A stretch of 64,000 nucleotides of DNA from Stappia albiluteola (GCF_014050225.1 NZ_JACFXV010000029.1:61404-125403), one strand, 5' to 3'; numbered from the stretch's first letter, positions 53,905-62,384 are shown. The notes: generated from the letters alone by a model not told the origin. Program-made: numbers and translations.

Positions 53905-54558
53905 CTAACGGGGCGGCGGTACGGTCAGTCCGGCCGACCGGCAGCCATTCCGGTCGACAAACGGACATGATCGGAAGCGGAGGTCGCGGGTCAGGCAAAT
54001 CCTTACCTCGCTGAGACGTCCGGCTTCGCAGGAAACAGCGATCGCATTATCTCTCAGCCCCGGATTCGCCAGTCGGAACGCTGTCTCCACCGCCGTCGCA
54101 GAAGTCCGCTCCGTCTTTGCAACAGACCTGAATGCGGCGGGGATACGAACCGCTTCGAAGGCCCTCCGGGTCAGGGCGAAATAGGCTTGCGGATCGAGCC
54201 CGGAGCAGGATCCGTGCTTTATCCATTGATGACTCGCAAGCCCGCGGCTCGGCATGATGTCCAGGATCGTGCCGACCGTCCCGGCATCGAGACGAGACCG
54301 CGCTCCCGTATCGCAGAAATCCGGGTAGCCTCTTTCATATTGCGGCCAGAGACCGTGCACGATGAAGCGATACGGTTTCGATGCCCGGCATTGCAGCGGA
54401 TCGGCTTTGCGGCCCGCCCGTTCGCAATAGGTCGGCGACCAGGATAATGCGAGAACGTAGTAGTCGAAATCCCCTGATCGGTCGGCATATGCAGCTTGCG
54501 GCGCCGCAAGCAGCACCAGCAAGGCGGTGACGAGCGCCCGGAACGAATACGGGTGCAA
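53905..54558 (-). CDS. Ribonuclease T2 family protein with an unusual catalytic motif
   Basis: 217 residues from a TTG at 54558 that follows the upstream stop by 7 nt and has AGGA; an ATG at 54606 would overlap the previous gene by 40 nt. A signal peptide (about 1-25) makes it periplasmic. CAS I is FIVHGLWPQY with H68; CAS II reads HQWIKHG with His at 110 and 115 and Lys 114, so the usual Glu is Gln (111). Cysteines of the family are partly kept. Transcribed after a secreted protein of unknown function. Confidence 0.88.
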   Translation of the reverse strand: MHPYSFRALVTALLVLLAAPQAAYADRSGDFDYYVLALSWSPTYCERAGRKADPLQCRASKPYRFIVHGLWPQYERGYPDFCDTGARSRLDAGTVGTILDIMPSRGLASHQWIKHGSCSGLDPQAYFALTRRAFEAVRIPAAFRSVAKTERTSATAVETAFRLANPGLRDNAIAVSCEAGRLSEVRICLTRDLRFRSCPFVDRNGCRSAGLTVPPPR

Positions 54559-54565
54559 GGCAGTC

Positions 54566-55003
54566 CTATTGCGGGCGGACCGTACGGCAGTAGCCGTCAT
54601 AGACATGCCATTTGTCGAGGCCGGAAAGACAAGCCTCCACATTCCAGCGAACGCCGACAAATCCCGCATGTTCGACGACCTTGTAGAACACTCGAGTGGC
54701 CGTCCCGTCGCTCAGGGTTGCCTCTCCCTCGCAATAGCGGCGTGCCAGGGGGCTCGGCGTGCCGAGCTCATAGGCCGTCTCGACGACACGATCGAGGCCG
54801 ACGATAACGCGCCCGCCATAGTAGTCCGGCACCGCGCGGGCTACCGAAGCAGATACCGCGCTTTGAACGGAAGCATCGACGCAGTCGGGAATGCGTGGCT
54901 CAGAATTCCAGGAGAAATAAACGCGGTCGGAGGCGGCAGCGGCTGGAGACGCAAGCCCTGCGGCGATGACGGTCGACAGAACGAGGCGTTTCAGCAGGCT
55001 CAT
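54566..55003 (-). CDS. Secreted protein of unknown function, upstream of RNase T2
   Basis: 145 residues from the ATG at 55003 with GGAG upstream. Signal peptide about 1-21 (MSLLKRLVLSTVIAAGLASPAAAASDRV), then a compact domain with two cysteine pairs (PDCVDASVQ, RRYCEGEATL, EACLSGLDKW, DGYCRTV). No family recognised. It is translated 7 nt before RNase T2, so its product probably works with or on that periplasmic nuclease; folding factor, inhibitor and independent roles are all possible. Confidence 0.75.
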   Translation of the reverse strand: MSLLKRLVLSTVIAAGLASPAAAASDRVYFSWNSEPRIPDCVDASVQSAVSASVARAVPDYYGGRVIVGLDRVVETAYELGTPSPLARRYCEGEATLSDGTATRVFYKVVEHAGFVGVRWNVEACLSGLDKWHVYDGYCRTVRPQ

Positions 55004-55205
55004 CGAATGTATCTCCGCGAGTTTCATCAACGTCTGGGCGCATATTGTCCGGATCGTCAATACACGCGGCTTTGCATCGAATTTCAGAACGGGTACCTGC
55101 AAATAGCCGGGATTCACTGCGCCCGTTCAAGTTGACGATGCGTCATGCAAATGGCACGGTCAACCCACATTACCGGTTTTGCAGGTTTTCCACTCCCGAC
55201 TGTGT

Positions 55206-56105
55206 TCATTCGTCTACAAGTTTCTCCAGTTCCCATCCTGCTCCGGCACCGGTTGCGAGTGTCGAGGCGAGCCATGGCAGTGCTCGCTTCAGATCATCTT
55301 CCAGGGTCCAGGGCGGATTGACGATGAGAAGTCCGCTCGATTTCATGACGCCATCCGCCGTCGGACGGCCGGCCGACAAGGAGACGGCGAGAATGTTTCT
55401 GAGGCCGCTTTCCACGAGGCGTTTGTGAAAGCGCCTGACCGCCGCCATATCCTTGATCGGATACCAGGCGATGTAAGTTCCGCTCTCCCAGCGCCTCCAG
55501 CCCTTGATCAGGTTTTCGGCGAGTTTTGTGAATTCCCTGGTGTCTTCAAAAGACGGGTCGATGAGGACGACGCCGCGCCGTTCCTTCGGCGGAAGGAAGC
55601 TGCCGAGCGCGAGCCAGCCATCCAGTTCGATGACCTTGGTCTGGAAATCGCCGGCATATCGGCCCGATAGCGTCTTGAAGTCCCGGGCGTGGAGTTCGGT
55701 CAGCGTGAGCCTGTCCTGCCGGCGCAGGAGCTTGCGGGCGATCTCCGGCGATCCTGGATAGGCGATCAATGCCTCGGCCGCCATCTCGGGAAGGGCATCG
55801 CCGGAAGGCGAGGAGGTGTCGATGCCGTTGACCTCGGCAACTATCCGAAGCCATGGAGCAAGGATCGGGCGGACGCCGCCGGGCATGAGTGCGGCAGCGG
55901 CGAGGATCCGGCCTATGCCGCCCTGCCATTCTCCCGTCTTGCGCGCTTCCTCGGAGGAAAGGTCGTAGAGCCCGATACCCGCATGCGTGTCGATCACGCG
56001 GAAGGCTGCGGGTTTGCGCTTCAGATACTCGATGACCGCCGCCAGAACGACGTGCTTCAGGACGTCGCCGATATTGCCGGCATGATAGATGTGGCGATAG
56101 TTCAC
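55206..56105 (-). CDS. rlmJ: 23S rRNA (adenine(2030)-N6)-methyltransferase
   Basis: 299 residues. RlmJ family stretches: NYRHIYHAGNIGDVLKHVVL at the start, FRVIDTHAGIGLYDLSSEEARKTGEW, the catalytic strand RRGVVLIDPSFEDTREF (canonically DPPY/DPPFE-like, here DPSFED) and GSGLLIVNPPWTLE-type end (SSGLLIVNPPWTLE). It methylates A2030 of 23S rRNA. The start overlaps the stop of the preceding acetyltransferase gene (ATGA). Confidence 0.93.
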   Translation of the reverse strand: MNYRHIYHAGNIGDVLKHVVLAAVIEYLKRKPAAFRVIDTHAGIGLYDLSSEEARKTGEWQGGIGRILAAAALMPGGVRPILAPWLRIVAEVNGIDTSSPSGDALPEMAAEALIAYPGSPEIARKLLRRQDRLTLTELHARDFKTLSGRYAGDFQTKVIELDGWLALGSFLPPKERRGVVLIDPSFEDTREFTKLAENLIKGWRRWESGTYIAWYPIKDMAAVRRFHKRLVESGLRNILAVSLSAGRPTADGVMKSSGLLIVNPPWTLEDDLKRALPWLASTLATGAGAGWELEKLVDE

Positions 56106-56596
56106 CGCGTTGCGTCCGTGATTGCGCGGGCCATGTAGACGACGGCCTTGTCGCCGAAGTCCTGGCGTCCGACCTCTGCGAAACCGAGCCGGCGGTGAAA
56201 GCGCAGCGACCCCGGATTGGGCGGCCTTTCATTCACCTCGCAGGTGAGCGGCGTTCCGTTCGCTTGCGGGGCGAGACGTTCCAGCAGCGCGGCATACAGC
56301 ATTTCGCCCAGGCCACGTCCCCGTGCTTCAGGCGCGATCCCGATGCGGTCGACATAGAAAAAGCGGGGATAGGATTGCTGAAGCCAGAGGAAATTGCGGC
56401 TGTCATAGCTTGCCGTTTCATCCAGGCAGAGCACGAAACCGGCCGGTGCGCCATTGAGTTCTGCCACCAGCGTCATGAACGAGTCGTCGATGAGCGCGCG
56501 CAACTCGGCCGCTGAAAGGCTGTTTACCGCGGGCAGGCAGGCTTCGTTGATCTTATGCAACGCGTCGAGGTCGCTGGGTTCAAAGGGGCGGGGCAT
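56102..56596 (-). CDS. GNAT acetyltransferase coupled to rlmJ
   Basis: 164 residues from the ATG at 56596 (a GTG precedes it; no clear ribosome site). Core motif PRFFYVDRIGIAPEARGRGLGEMLYAALLERL holds the acetyl-CoA loop, with SLRFHRRLGFAEVGRQDFGDKAVVYMARAI closing. Substrate unknown. Four-nt overlap with rlmJ makes them one operon, a pairing I have no functional explanation for. Confidence 0.88.
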   Translation of the reverse strand: MPRPFEPSDLDALHKINEACLPAVNSLSAAELRALIDDSFMTLVAELNGAPAGFVLCLDETASYDSRNFLWLQQSYPRFFYVDRIGIAPEARGRGLGEMLYAALLERLAPQANGTPLTCEVNERPPNPGSLRFHRRLGFAEVGRQDFGDKAVVYMARAITDATR

Positions 56597-56663
56597 CACG
56601 ATCTGATTTGACGGAAGACGAGATCTGCCGGCTCAACAGCCGGCAAGGTGATATTCAAACAAG

Positions 56664-56701
56664 TTCGGGCAGTGCCGCCGGCGCCGGCGGCACTGCCCGA
56701 A
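56664..56701. terminator. Perfect 38-bp palindrome after the cold-shock gene
   Basis: Two 19-nt halves, TTCGGGCAGTGCCGCCGGC and its exact reverse complement, meet with no loop. It lies 30 nt after the stop of the leftward cold-shock gene, so a very stable terminator is likely. T-rich flanks exist on both sides but no clean T-run. Confidence 0.75.
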
Positions 56702-56730
56702 TGTTTCTTAAGATCAGTTCCGAAGTGCGA

Positions 56731-57546
56731 TCAATCCTCGTATCCGAGGCCCGCATCATCCGGTTGATCGTCACCGTCATCGTCCGAGACAGGGCCGGCT
56801 GCGTCTTCGAGGCGAAGCTCGACCGCTTTCGGACCCTTGCCGCGACGATCCGGCTCCGTTTCGAACGTTACCCGCTGCCCGCTGTCGAGCGAGCTGAGGC
56901 CAGAGCGCTCAACGGCCGAAATATGAACGAACACGTCGGCTTCGCCGGAATCCGGGGTGATAAAGCCAAAGCCTTTGTCAGCCTTGAAGAACTTTACCGT
57001 ACCGGGCTGGCGCGGTCCGCGTTCGACGGGAGCAAATTCCCGCCGGGGACCGCGAGAGGCAAAACCGCCTTCTTCCCGGCCACCGCCGCCGCCATAGCCG
57101 CCACGGTCTCCGCCGCCACCGCCGAAGCCGCCACGACCGCCGCCGCCGCCATAGCCGCCACGGTCTCCGCCGCCACCACCGTAGCCGCCGCGACCGCCGC
57201 CGCCGCCGCCATAACCGCCACGGTCTCCGCCGCCGCCGCCATAGCCGCCACGATCTCCGCCGCCGCCGCCGTAGCCGCCGCGACCACCGCCGCCGCCACT
57301 ATAGCCGCCACGGTCGCCTCCGCCACCGCCTCCGCTATAGCCGCCACTGCGGCCACCGGAGAAATCGCGGTCGCCGCCACGGCTGTTGTAGCCGCCGCGA
57401 TCGCCGGAGTCGCGGGAACCGAAGTCCCTGCCGCCAAAATCACCACCGAAGCCGCCGAAATCACCACCGAAGTCCTGCGGACCTCCGAATTCGCGCTTGC
57501 CGCCGCGCCGCCCACGCGAACGGCGGTCCGAATTCCCGTCACCCAT
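56731..57546 (-). CDS. Cold-shock domain protein with a long Arg/Gly (RGGY) repeat region
   Basis: 271 residues. N-terminal about 180 residues are Gly/Arg/Tyr-rich with about eight [14 protein letters not shown] units. The cold-shock domain is at about 182-246: [14 protein letters not shown] (RNP1) and [11 protein letters not shown] (RNP2), then [21 protein letters not shown]. The last 22 residues are acidic ([11 protein letters not shown]). CSDs bind single-stranded RNA/DNA and RGG regions bind RNA and can phase-separate; a role in RNA handling is the inference. A stem-loop in the 5' leader and a 38-bp palindrome at the 3' end suggest RNA-level control. Confidence 0.92.
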   Translation of the reverse strand: MGDGNSDRRSRGRRGGKREFGGPQDFGGDFGGFGGDFGGRDFGSRDSGDRGGYNSRGGDRDFSGGRSGGYSGGGGGGDRGGYSGGGGGRGGYGGGGGDRGGYGGGGGDRGGYGGGGGGRGGYGGGGGDRGGYGGGGGRGGFGGGGGDRGGYGGGGGREEGGFASRGPRREFAPVERGPRQPGTVKFFKADKGFGFITPDSGEADVFVHISAVERSGLSSLDSGQRVTFETEPDRRGKGPKAVELRLEDAAGPVSDDDGDDQPDDAGLGYED

Positions 57547-58053
57547 TTCCAGATCACCCTATTAGGACAGGCCCGGATCGATTTTGCCTGCTCCTGTCCG
57601 CCATGCCACCTTTCCCTTGGGCTGCATCCGCCGGCACCCTGCTACCGTCAGCGCCTCCAAAGGTCTTCCATGGGGCCAAACAGCCCCGAGGCAGCACCAT
57701 GCTGATCAACAACTTCCACGCGCATGCTATTCACTACCGCGTCAATCGTCATTTCAGGACAGTCCGCCACGGGGTGCATAATAGGGGCGGATTCCCTCCA
57801 TTCGCAAGCAAAACCCACTGTTTGCCTCTCGGAATGAGCCGGATGGGGCCGGGAGCGCGCCGCTACGGCAATTCCTGCGCCTCCAGATTGAGTCCAGATT
57901 GACACGCTATTAAAGCGTGCTCCGTTGTCGCGGGATCGGGCAATTTTTCGGCCGACGGTTTCGCAACCTGTCCCGGCACGGCCGTTTGCCACGGTTCCAT
58001 CCGGCCGCAAAGCGCATTAGGTAGAAAGGAAAATTCGCAATCGGGGTTTGCCA
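57547..58053. other. Intergenic region between divergent cold-shock and hydrolase genes
   Basis: 507 nt holding both promoters. Near the cold-shock start, GGACAGG (57565-57571) and CCTGTCC (57593-57599) form a 7-bp stem 18-53 nt upstream of its ATG, in the position of a 5' leader structure. I see no gene. Confidence 0.5.
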
Positions 58054-58731
58054 ATGTCGGATGAAACGGGCCAGGAAAGCACTAACGCGGCGGAGCCGCC
58101 GATCCAGGTGATCGTCATTCCCGTTACGCCCTTCCAGCAGAATTGCTCCCTTGTCTTCGACCGAAGGACGCTGCAAGGCGCCGTGGTGGATCCGGGCGGC
58201 GATGTCGAGCGTATCCGTCAGGCGATCGATGGCCATGGCGTCACCGTCGAGAAGATCGTGCTCACCCACGGCCATATCGACCATGTCGGCGGCGCGGCGG
58301 ATCTTGCCGCCGAACTGGGTGTTCCGGTGATCGGCCCGCATCAGGCGGACCGGCCGCTGATCGCGCGGGTGCAGGAGCAGGCCGCGAGTTTCGGACTGAG
58401 CGGGGCAAGGCCCGTCGATCCCGACCAATGGCTGGAGGAAGGGGATACGGTCGAATTCGCCGGCCGTGTTTTCGAGGTCCTCCATTGTCCGGGGCATGCT
58501 CCAGGCCATGTTGTGTTCTTCGACCGCGAGCTTCGTTTTGCCTTTTCCGGCGACGTGCTGTTTGCTGGGTCGATCGGCCGAACCGATCTGCCGGGCGGCG
58601 ACCATGCGACGTTGATCCGTTCGATCAGGGAGAAGCTGCTGCCGCTTGGCGACGATGTGACCTTCCTTCCCGGGCACGGACCGGCATCTACGCTGGGCCA
58701 CGAACGGCAGACCAATCCCTTTCTGCAGTGA
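58054..58731 (+). CDS. Metallo-beta-lactamase fold hydrolase (glyoxalase II-like)
   Basis: 225 residues from the ATG at 58054, behind AAAGGAAAA; a TTG is two codons earlier. Metal motif VLTHGHIDHVGGAADLAAEL (about 71-90), further ligands in LHCPGHAPGHVVFF and FSGDVLFAGSIGRTDLPGGD, and the final HxxH-type HGPASTLGHERQTNPFL. The layout is that of the YcbL/glyoxalase II branch, hydrolysing a thioester such as lactoylglutathione. Substrate unconfirmed. Confidence 0.92.
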   Translation: MSDETGQESTNAAEPPIQVIVIPVTPFQQNCSLVFDRRTLQGAVVDPGGDVERIRQAIDGHGVTVEKIVLTHGHIDHVGGAADLAAELGVPVIGPHQADRPLIARVQEQAASFGLSGARPVDPDQWLEEGDTVEFAGRVFEVLHCPGHAPGHVVFFDRELRFAFSGDVLFAGSIGRTDLPGGDHATLIRSIREKLLPLGDDVTFLPGHGPASTLGHERQTNPFLQ

Positions 58732-58824
58732 CTGCCCGTCAGCCACGGCGTGATCACGATCACGGGCGAAGCCGGCGACGATCCCTATATCTGTGATTGT
58801 CGTAATTCGAGAAGGGCCGGGATC

Positions 58825-59094
58825 ATGCTCACGACGATCGTTCGAGGCACAATGGCTGCAACCCTCGCCGCGGCGGTTTCCTTTCCCGCCCTGGCCGGCG
58901 ACGATTACTGGGACCGCTTGCAGAAGCTGCAGGAACTTGAGCGGTCCGAAGCGCAGGGCGGGCCGCGCATCGTCGGCGCACGATCGCCGTTCCTGCTGCG
59001 CTTCCGCGTCTGCCAGGTGCTGCCGACGCCGGTGAAGGACCCGAAGACCGGCGAGAAGGTCTATGTCCGCAAGGAAGTCTGCTGGTTCGAGTAG
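58825..59094 (+). CDS. Small secreted protein, unknown function
   Basis: 89 residues from the ATG at 58825 (AAGGGCC upstream). Signal peptide about 1-25 (MAATLAAAVSFPALAGDDYW). The mature part has two Cys near the C-terminus (FRVCQVLPTPVKDPKTGEKVYVRKEVCWFE). No family recognised. Convergent with DUF1402, 13 nt apart. Confidence 0.7.
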   Translation: MLTTIVRGTMAATLAAAVSFPALAGDDYWDRLQKLQELERSEAQGGPRIVGARSPFLLRFRVCQVLPTPVKDPKTGEKVYVRKEVCWFE

Positions 59095-59107
59095 TGGCCA
59101 ATTGGCC

Positions 59108-60118
59108 TTACAGCAGGCTGCGCAAGGTCGACAGCCGGGAATTGACCAGCCAGCCGTAGTAATTTTCTTGCGGCCAGGTGACGCGTCCTGCCGCCCGCGC
59201 TTCCCGATAGCGGGTGGCTCGGCCCCAGGGGTCGCCGAGATTGTAGAGCGTCGCCGTTAGGCCGGGGTTGTTGGAAATGTCGACGCCGGCCACCCGCCGG
59301 TAGGCATCGATGGAGTCGCGCAGAACCGCCGCCATGTAATGCAGCGAAATCGTTGGATCCATGGTTGCGCGATAGACCTCGTTGGCGTCGCGCGCCGTCA
59401 GTGTCGGCAGGCCGCTGGTGCGCTTCACCCGGTCGTTCATCTTCAGCACAGTCAGGGGCGACAACTGGCCGAGCCCGAAGCTCTGCCCGGCGAACAGGGG
59501 CTGGAAGAAGGTCTCGTTGAAATTCTTGTTCGCGTAGCGGACGCCGTCGACGTGCCGGTTGCGGAAACTGCGTTCCCAGACGCGCTCGTAGCAGGTCCAC
59601 AAACGGTTGCTGTCACGGCCCTGCGCCCGGCAGGTGTCGAAGGCATCGCGCTGGACGAAATCCTCCACATTCTCGCCGCCATAGGCGAAGTCGAGCGAGA
59701 TGCCGGCATAGGCAAGCGCCTTGACGTAATAGGACTGGGCGCTGTCCAGGCTGTCGTAGTTGTAGGTGTGTTCGCCGATGATCGCGCCGATCATGTGGAC
59801 CGGGTCGATGTCGTAGATGGCGGCCACCCGTTTGATCGAGCGGATCAGCGAGCCGTCGCGGCGCAGCACCGCCACGACGCGGTCGAACTTGGCGTCGTAA
59901 CTGGACTGGTTGGCTGCGGTGCGCCGGGCCGAGGAAAAGGGAATGCGCGGCTGCGAGGCGTTGCGGTTGCCTTCCGGCACCACCGTCGCCCCGGCCAGGG
60001 CCTTGGCGGGATAGGACGTATAGGCCGCCGTCAGCAAGCAAAGCAGAAGCGACACCATGCGCGCGAGCAGGGCGGTGCGCGAAGGTCTGACGGCAACGGA
60101 CAGGGCAAGGCGCGGCAT
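59108..60118 (-). CDS. DUF1402 family secreted protein
   Basis: 336 residues from the ATG at 60118 with TTGGAGA upstream. Signal anchor about 1-38 (LLARMVSLLLCLLTAAYTSYPAKALAGATV). The conserved domain has VAAIYDIDPVHMIGAIIGEHTYN, FNETFFQPLFAGQSFGLGQLSPLTVLKMNDRV, then DPTISLHYMAAVLRDSIDAYRR and GLTATLYNLGDP. The GEHTYN...FGLGQLSP...YNLGDP pattern resembles lytic transglycosylase-like folds (catalytic Glu, GxGQ, N-LG), suggesting a wall-acting enzyme; this is inference. Rhizobial family of unknown function. Confidence 0.88.
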   Translation of the reverse strand: MPRLALSVAVRPSRTALLARMVSLLLCLLTAAYTSYPAKALAGATVVPEGNRNASQPRIPFSSARRTAANQSSYDAKFDRVVAVLRRDGSLIRSIKRVAAIYDIDPVHMIGAIIGEHTYNYDSLDSAQSYYVKALAYAGISLDFAYGGENVEDFVQRDAFDTCRAQGRDSNRLWTCYERVWERSFRNRHVDGVRYANKNFNETFFQPLFAGQSFGLGQLSPLTVLKMNDRVKRTSGLPTLTARDANEVYRATMDPTISLHYMAAVLRDSIDAYRRVAGVDISNNPGLTATLYNLGDPWGRATRYREARAAGRVTWPQENYYGWLVNSRLSTLRSLL

Positions 60119-60354
60119 CAAAATCTCCAACCGGCACGCGTCGGCACATAGGCATAGTGGAAGGAGCCACGCAAGCCCTCGCTCCGGGCAGGACATCTCA
60201 CTTCCGCTTCATTTTGCTGCCCCGGAACGGGGCGGGGAAAGGCAGCCATCCCCCTGCCAAATCCGCTTTAGCGACTTTTCGCTGCCAAGGGAATTCTTCT
60301 CCCGCAACGTAACGATTCAAATGCGCAAAATTCCGCGTGACCGTTGCATCGCGG

Positions 60355-60726
60355 TTACCGTTTTCGGAACGCCGTGGCGGGTCCCATGCGCAGGCGCACT
60401 GCGGCGGGAACCGCGAGCTCGCGCATCAGCCCGTCGTGCCGGCGGAAGCCGCAAAGCTCCCGCTGGATGACGACGTGCCACAACGCCTCGCCCGCCTCCG
60501 CCGTCAGCCGTTCGTGCCGGGTGGGATCGGAGGGCGCGGCCTTGCCGGCGGCCTTCTCGGCCTCCAGCCGCTCCTCATGCGCCCTGAGGCGGGAGAGAGC
60601 GGTCTCGAGCTTCTTCATCAGCCGGCCGAGCGTCGCGGCCTTTTCGCCCATCACCTCCTGTTCGAGCAGGCGGGAGAGTGGATCCCTGTCGGATGTCGTG
60701 AACTGGCTGGGCGGCCTGACTGCCAT
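60355..60726 (-). CDS. DUF6665 family protein
   Basis: 123 residues from an ATG with GAGGA upstream. Two long helices: PLSRLLEQEVMGEKAATLGRLMKKLETALSRLRAHEERLEAE, then RLTAEAGEALWHVVIQRELCGFRRHDGLMRELAVPAAVRLRMG. That matches DUF6665 as I remember it, with no known role. It starts 10 nt after the anmK stop, so both are one operon. Confidence 0.8.
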   Translation of the reverse strand: MAVRPPSQFTTSDRDPLSRLLEQEVMGEKAATLGRLMKKLETALSRLRAHEERLEAEKAAGKAAPSDPTRHERLTAEAGEALWHVVIQRELCGFRRHDGLMRELAVPAAVRLRMGPATAFRKR

Positions 60727-60736
60727 GCTGCGATCC

Positions 60737-61912
60737 TCAGGCGGTGACCGTGGCGGCGGTCGCGGACGGGCGAGGGGCCCGCGCGATGCGCCCGCCCGTG
60801 AGCGGGGCGCTGACGCCCGTCGTCTCCGGAAAGCTCAGCGGCAGGCCGCGCAGGCTGCGGATGGCGAGGAAGGCGAAGCACTCCGCCTCCACCGCGTCGC
60901 CCCGCCAGCCGACATCCTCCGACATCACCGGTTCGACGCGGGCGCGCTTGGCGATCTCGGCGACCAGCGCCGGATTTCGCCGGCCGCCGCCGCACAGCAC
61001 GATGCGCTTGGGTCGGGTGGGGAGGATATCCAGCCCGCGACCGACGGCGGCGGCGGAAAAGGCGGTCAGCGTCGCCGCGCCGTCCTCCAGCGACAGGCCC
61101 TCGGCCAGGGCGCTGGTGAAGGAATTGCGGTCCAGCGACTTCGGATAGGCCGCCGTGAGATAGGGATGTTCCAGCGCCCGGGCGAGGCGGTCCTCGTCCA
61201 CCCAGCCCGCCAGCGCCAGCCGTCCGTCGCGGTCGAAGGGACCGGCGCCGTGACGGGCGACCCAGTCGTTGATCGGCGCGTTGGCCGGACCCGTGTCGAA
61301 GGCGGCCAGCCTTCCGTCGCCGCACCACCAGGTGACGTTGGCGACGCCGCCCAGGTTGAGCAGCGCCGAACCGGGCTCCGCTCCCGCCCGGGAGAGCAGC
61401 GCGGCGTGATAGACCGGCGCCAGCGGCGCGCCCTGTCCGCCGGCGGCGATATCGGCGCTGCGGAAGTCGAACACCGTGTCGATGCCGGTGACCTGCGCCA
61501 TCATCGCACCGTCGCCGAGCTGGCGGGTGGCGCCCCTGCGTCCCGGCGAGGGCGCCCGGTGCAGCACGGTCTGGCCGTGGAAGCCGATCGCCGCCACCGT
61601 TTCCGGCGAGATGTCGTTCTCCGCCAGAAAGGCGTTCACGGCTTCCGCCTGCGCCAGGGTCAGCGCCCGTTCCGCTGCGGCGAAGAGGGCCGGTTCCGGC
61701 CCGTCGAACCCCCAGCGCGCCGCCACCTCCAGCGCCTCGGCCAGCTGCTCGCGCAGGCCCGGCGAATAGGGGGCAAGCTTGTAGGCGCCGAATTCGGCGA
61801 TCGTCTCGCCGTCGCTCTTCAGCATGGCGATGTCGATATTGCCGTCCAGCACCGTGCCGGTCATCAACCCGATGGCCCAGGCCGGTTCGCGCCGCGTGTC
61901 GCTGTCAGGCAT
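60737..61912 (-). CDS. anmK: Anhydro-N-acetylmuramic acid kinase
   Basis: 391 residues from an ATG with GGAGG upstream. Hexokinase/ASKHA-type pieces: [18 protein letters not shown] (the family form is SGTSLDG, here TGTVLDG), [60 protein letters not shown] and [17 protein letters not shown], then [18 protein letters not shown]. It phosphorylates and opens 1,6-anhydro-MurNAc from wall recycling to MurNAc-6-phosphate. The TGTVLDG variant and long insertion are seen in rhizobial members. Confidence 0.93.
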   Translation of the reverse strand: MPDSDTRREPAWAIGLMTGTVLDGNIDIAMLKSDGETIAEFGAYKLAPYSPGLREQLAEALEVAARWGFDGPEPALFAAAERALTLAQAEAVNAFLAENDISPETVAAIGFHGQTVLHRAPSPGRRGATRQLGDGAMMAQVTGIDTVFDFRSADIAAGGQGAPLAPVYHAALLSRAGAEPGSALLNLGGVANVTWWCGDGRLAAFDTGPANAPINDWVARHGAGPFDRDGRLALAGWVDEDRLARALEHPYLTAAYPKSLDRNSFTSALAEGLSLEDGAATLTAFSAAAVGRGLDILPTRPKRIVLCGGGRRNPALVAEIAKRARVEPVMSEDVGWRGDAVEAECFAFLAIRSLRGLPLSFPETTGVSAPLTGGRIARAPRPSATAATVTA

Positions 61913-62154
61913 TCAGCCCGCCTCCATGAAACCGTTTCGCGGAGGATAGCGGGCGGCGCGGCGAGGGCAAGGCACGGGACGAAGATTGCGGCAGGCGGCT
62001 CTGCGCTTGTCATATTCCGCAACGTCAGATTGTATTAATAGTTAATACATCAAATTATTTCCATTTCCGATTGTCCGGGTTAAGGACTTGTTAAGTATTT
62101 CGCCGCCGCCCGAAAAGACACGTTGAGGGGCCGCGGCCTGATTGGGAGACAGTC
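61913..62154. other. Upstream region with an operator-like inverted repeat
   Basis: 242 nt between anmK (leftward) and a small rightward ORF. At 62031-62049 TGTATTAA-TAG-TTAATACA is a perfect 8-bp inverted repeat in AT-rich sequence, well placed for a regulator between divergent promoters. Confidence 0.55.
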
Positions 62155-62277
62155 ATGACCCTGGCTTATTGGGACCAGATCACGTTCAGCGTCATATTGG
62201 GCGGGGTGCTCGGCGCATTCAGCAACATGCCGGAAGGCGAATGGCTGCTCGCGCTGGCGAGAGCTTTGCTGTTCTGA
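62155..62277 (+). CDS. Possible 40-residue hydrophobic protein
   Basis: ATG at 62155 with GGGAG 8 nt upstream; MTLAYWDQITFSVILGGVL, then GAFSNMPEGEWLLALARALLF and TGA. One or two short hydrophobic helices suggest a membrane peptide. It lies downstream of an operator-like repeat. Not recognised; could also be chance, though the ribosome site and hydrophobic pattern favour a real gene. Confidence 0.5.
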   Translation: MTLAYWDQITFSVILGGVLGAFSNMPEGEWLLALARALLF

Positions 62278-62351
62278 AAAAATCGGCGCGAAAGCCGCGC
62301 ACCGCGATCCTCGGCCGCCATGCAGGGGCGGCCAGGCCTCGCCACGCACCA

Positions 62352-62384
62352 TGTCATGCCCACGAAGGCGGGCATCCAGTAACC
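62352..62384. repeat. REP-like palindromic repeat R1 (left of the GIY-YIG gene)
   Basis: Reads TGTCATGCCC, then ACGAAGGC and GGGCATCCAGTAACC; stem TGCCC/GGGCA. It shares its ends and core with R3 and, in reverse, with R2 and R4. Confidence 0.85.

Noticed and set aside
57060..57360. Regularly repeated GCCGCC-type DNA, considered as a CRISPR-like array
   Set aside because: Repeats are in frame, encode RGGYGGGGG and have no unique spacers of constant length.
56608..57705. A rightward Ala/Thr/Val-rich frame opposite the RGG repeat
   Set aside because: It is the other strand of the Gly-codon repeat; the minus strand encodes the cold-shock domain.
57604..57902. A rightward 99-codon frame upstream of the hydrolase gene
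   Set aside because: No ribosome site, no motif and composition unlike neighbouring genes.
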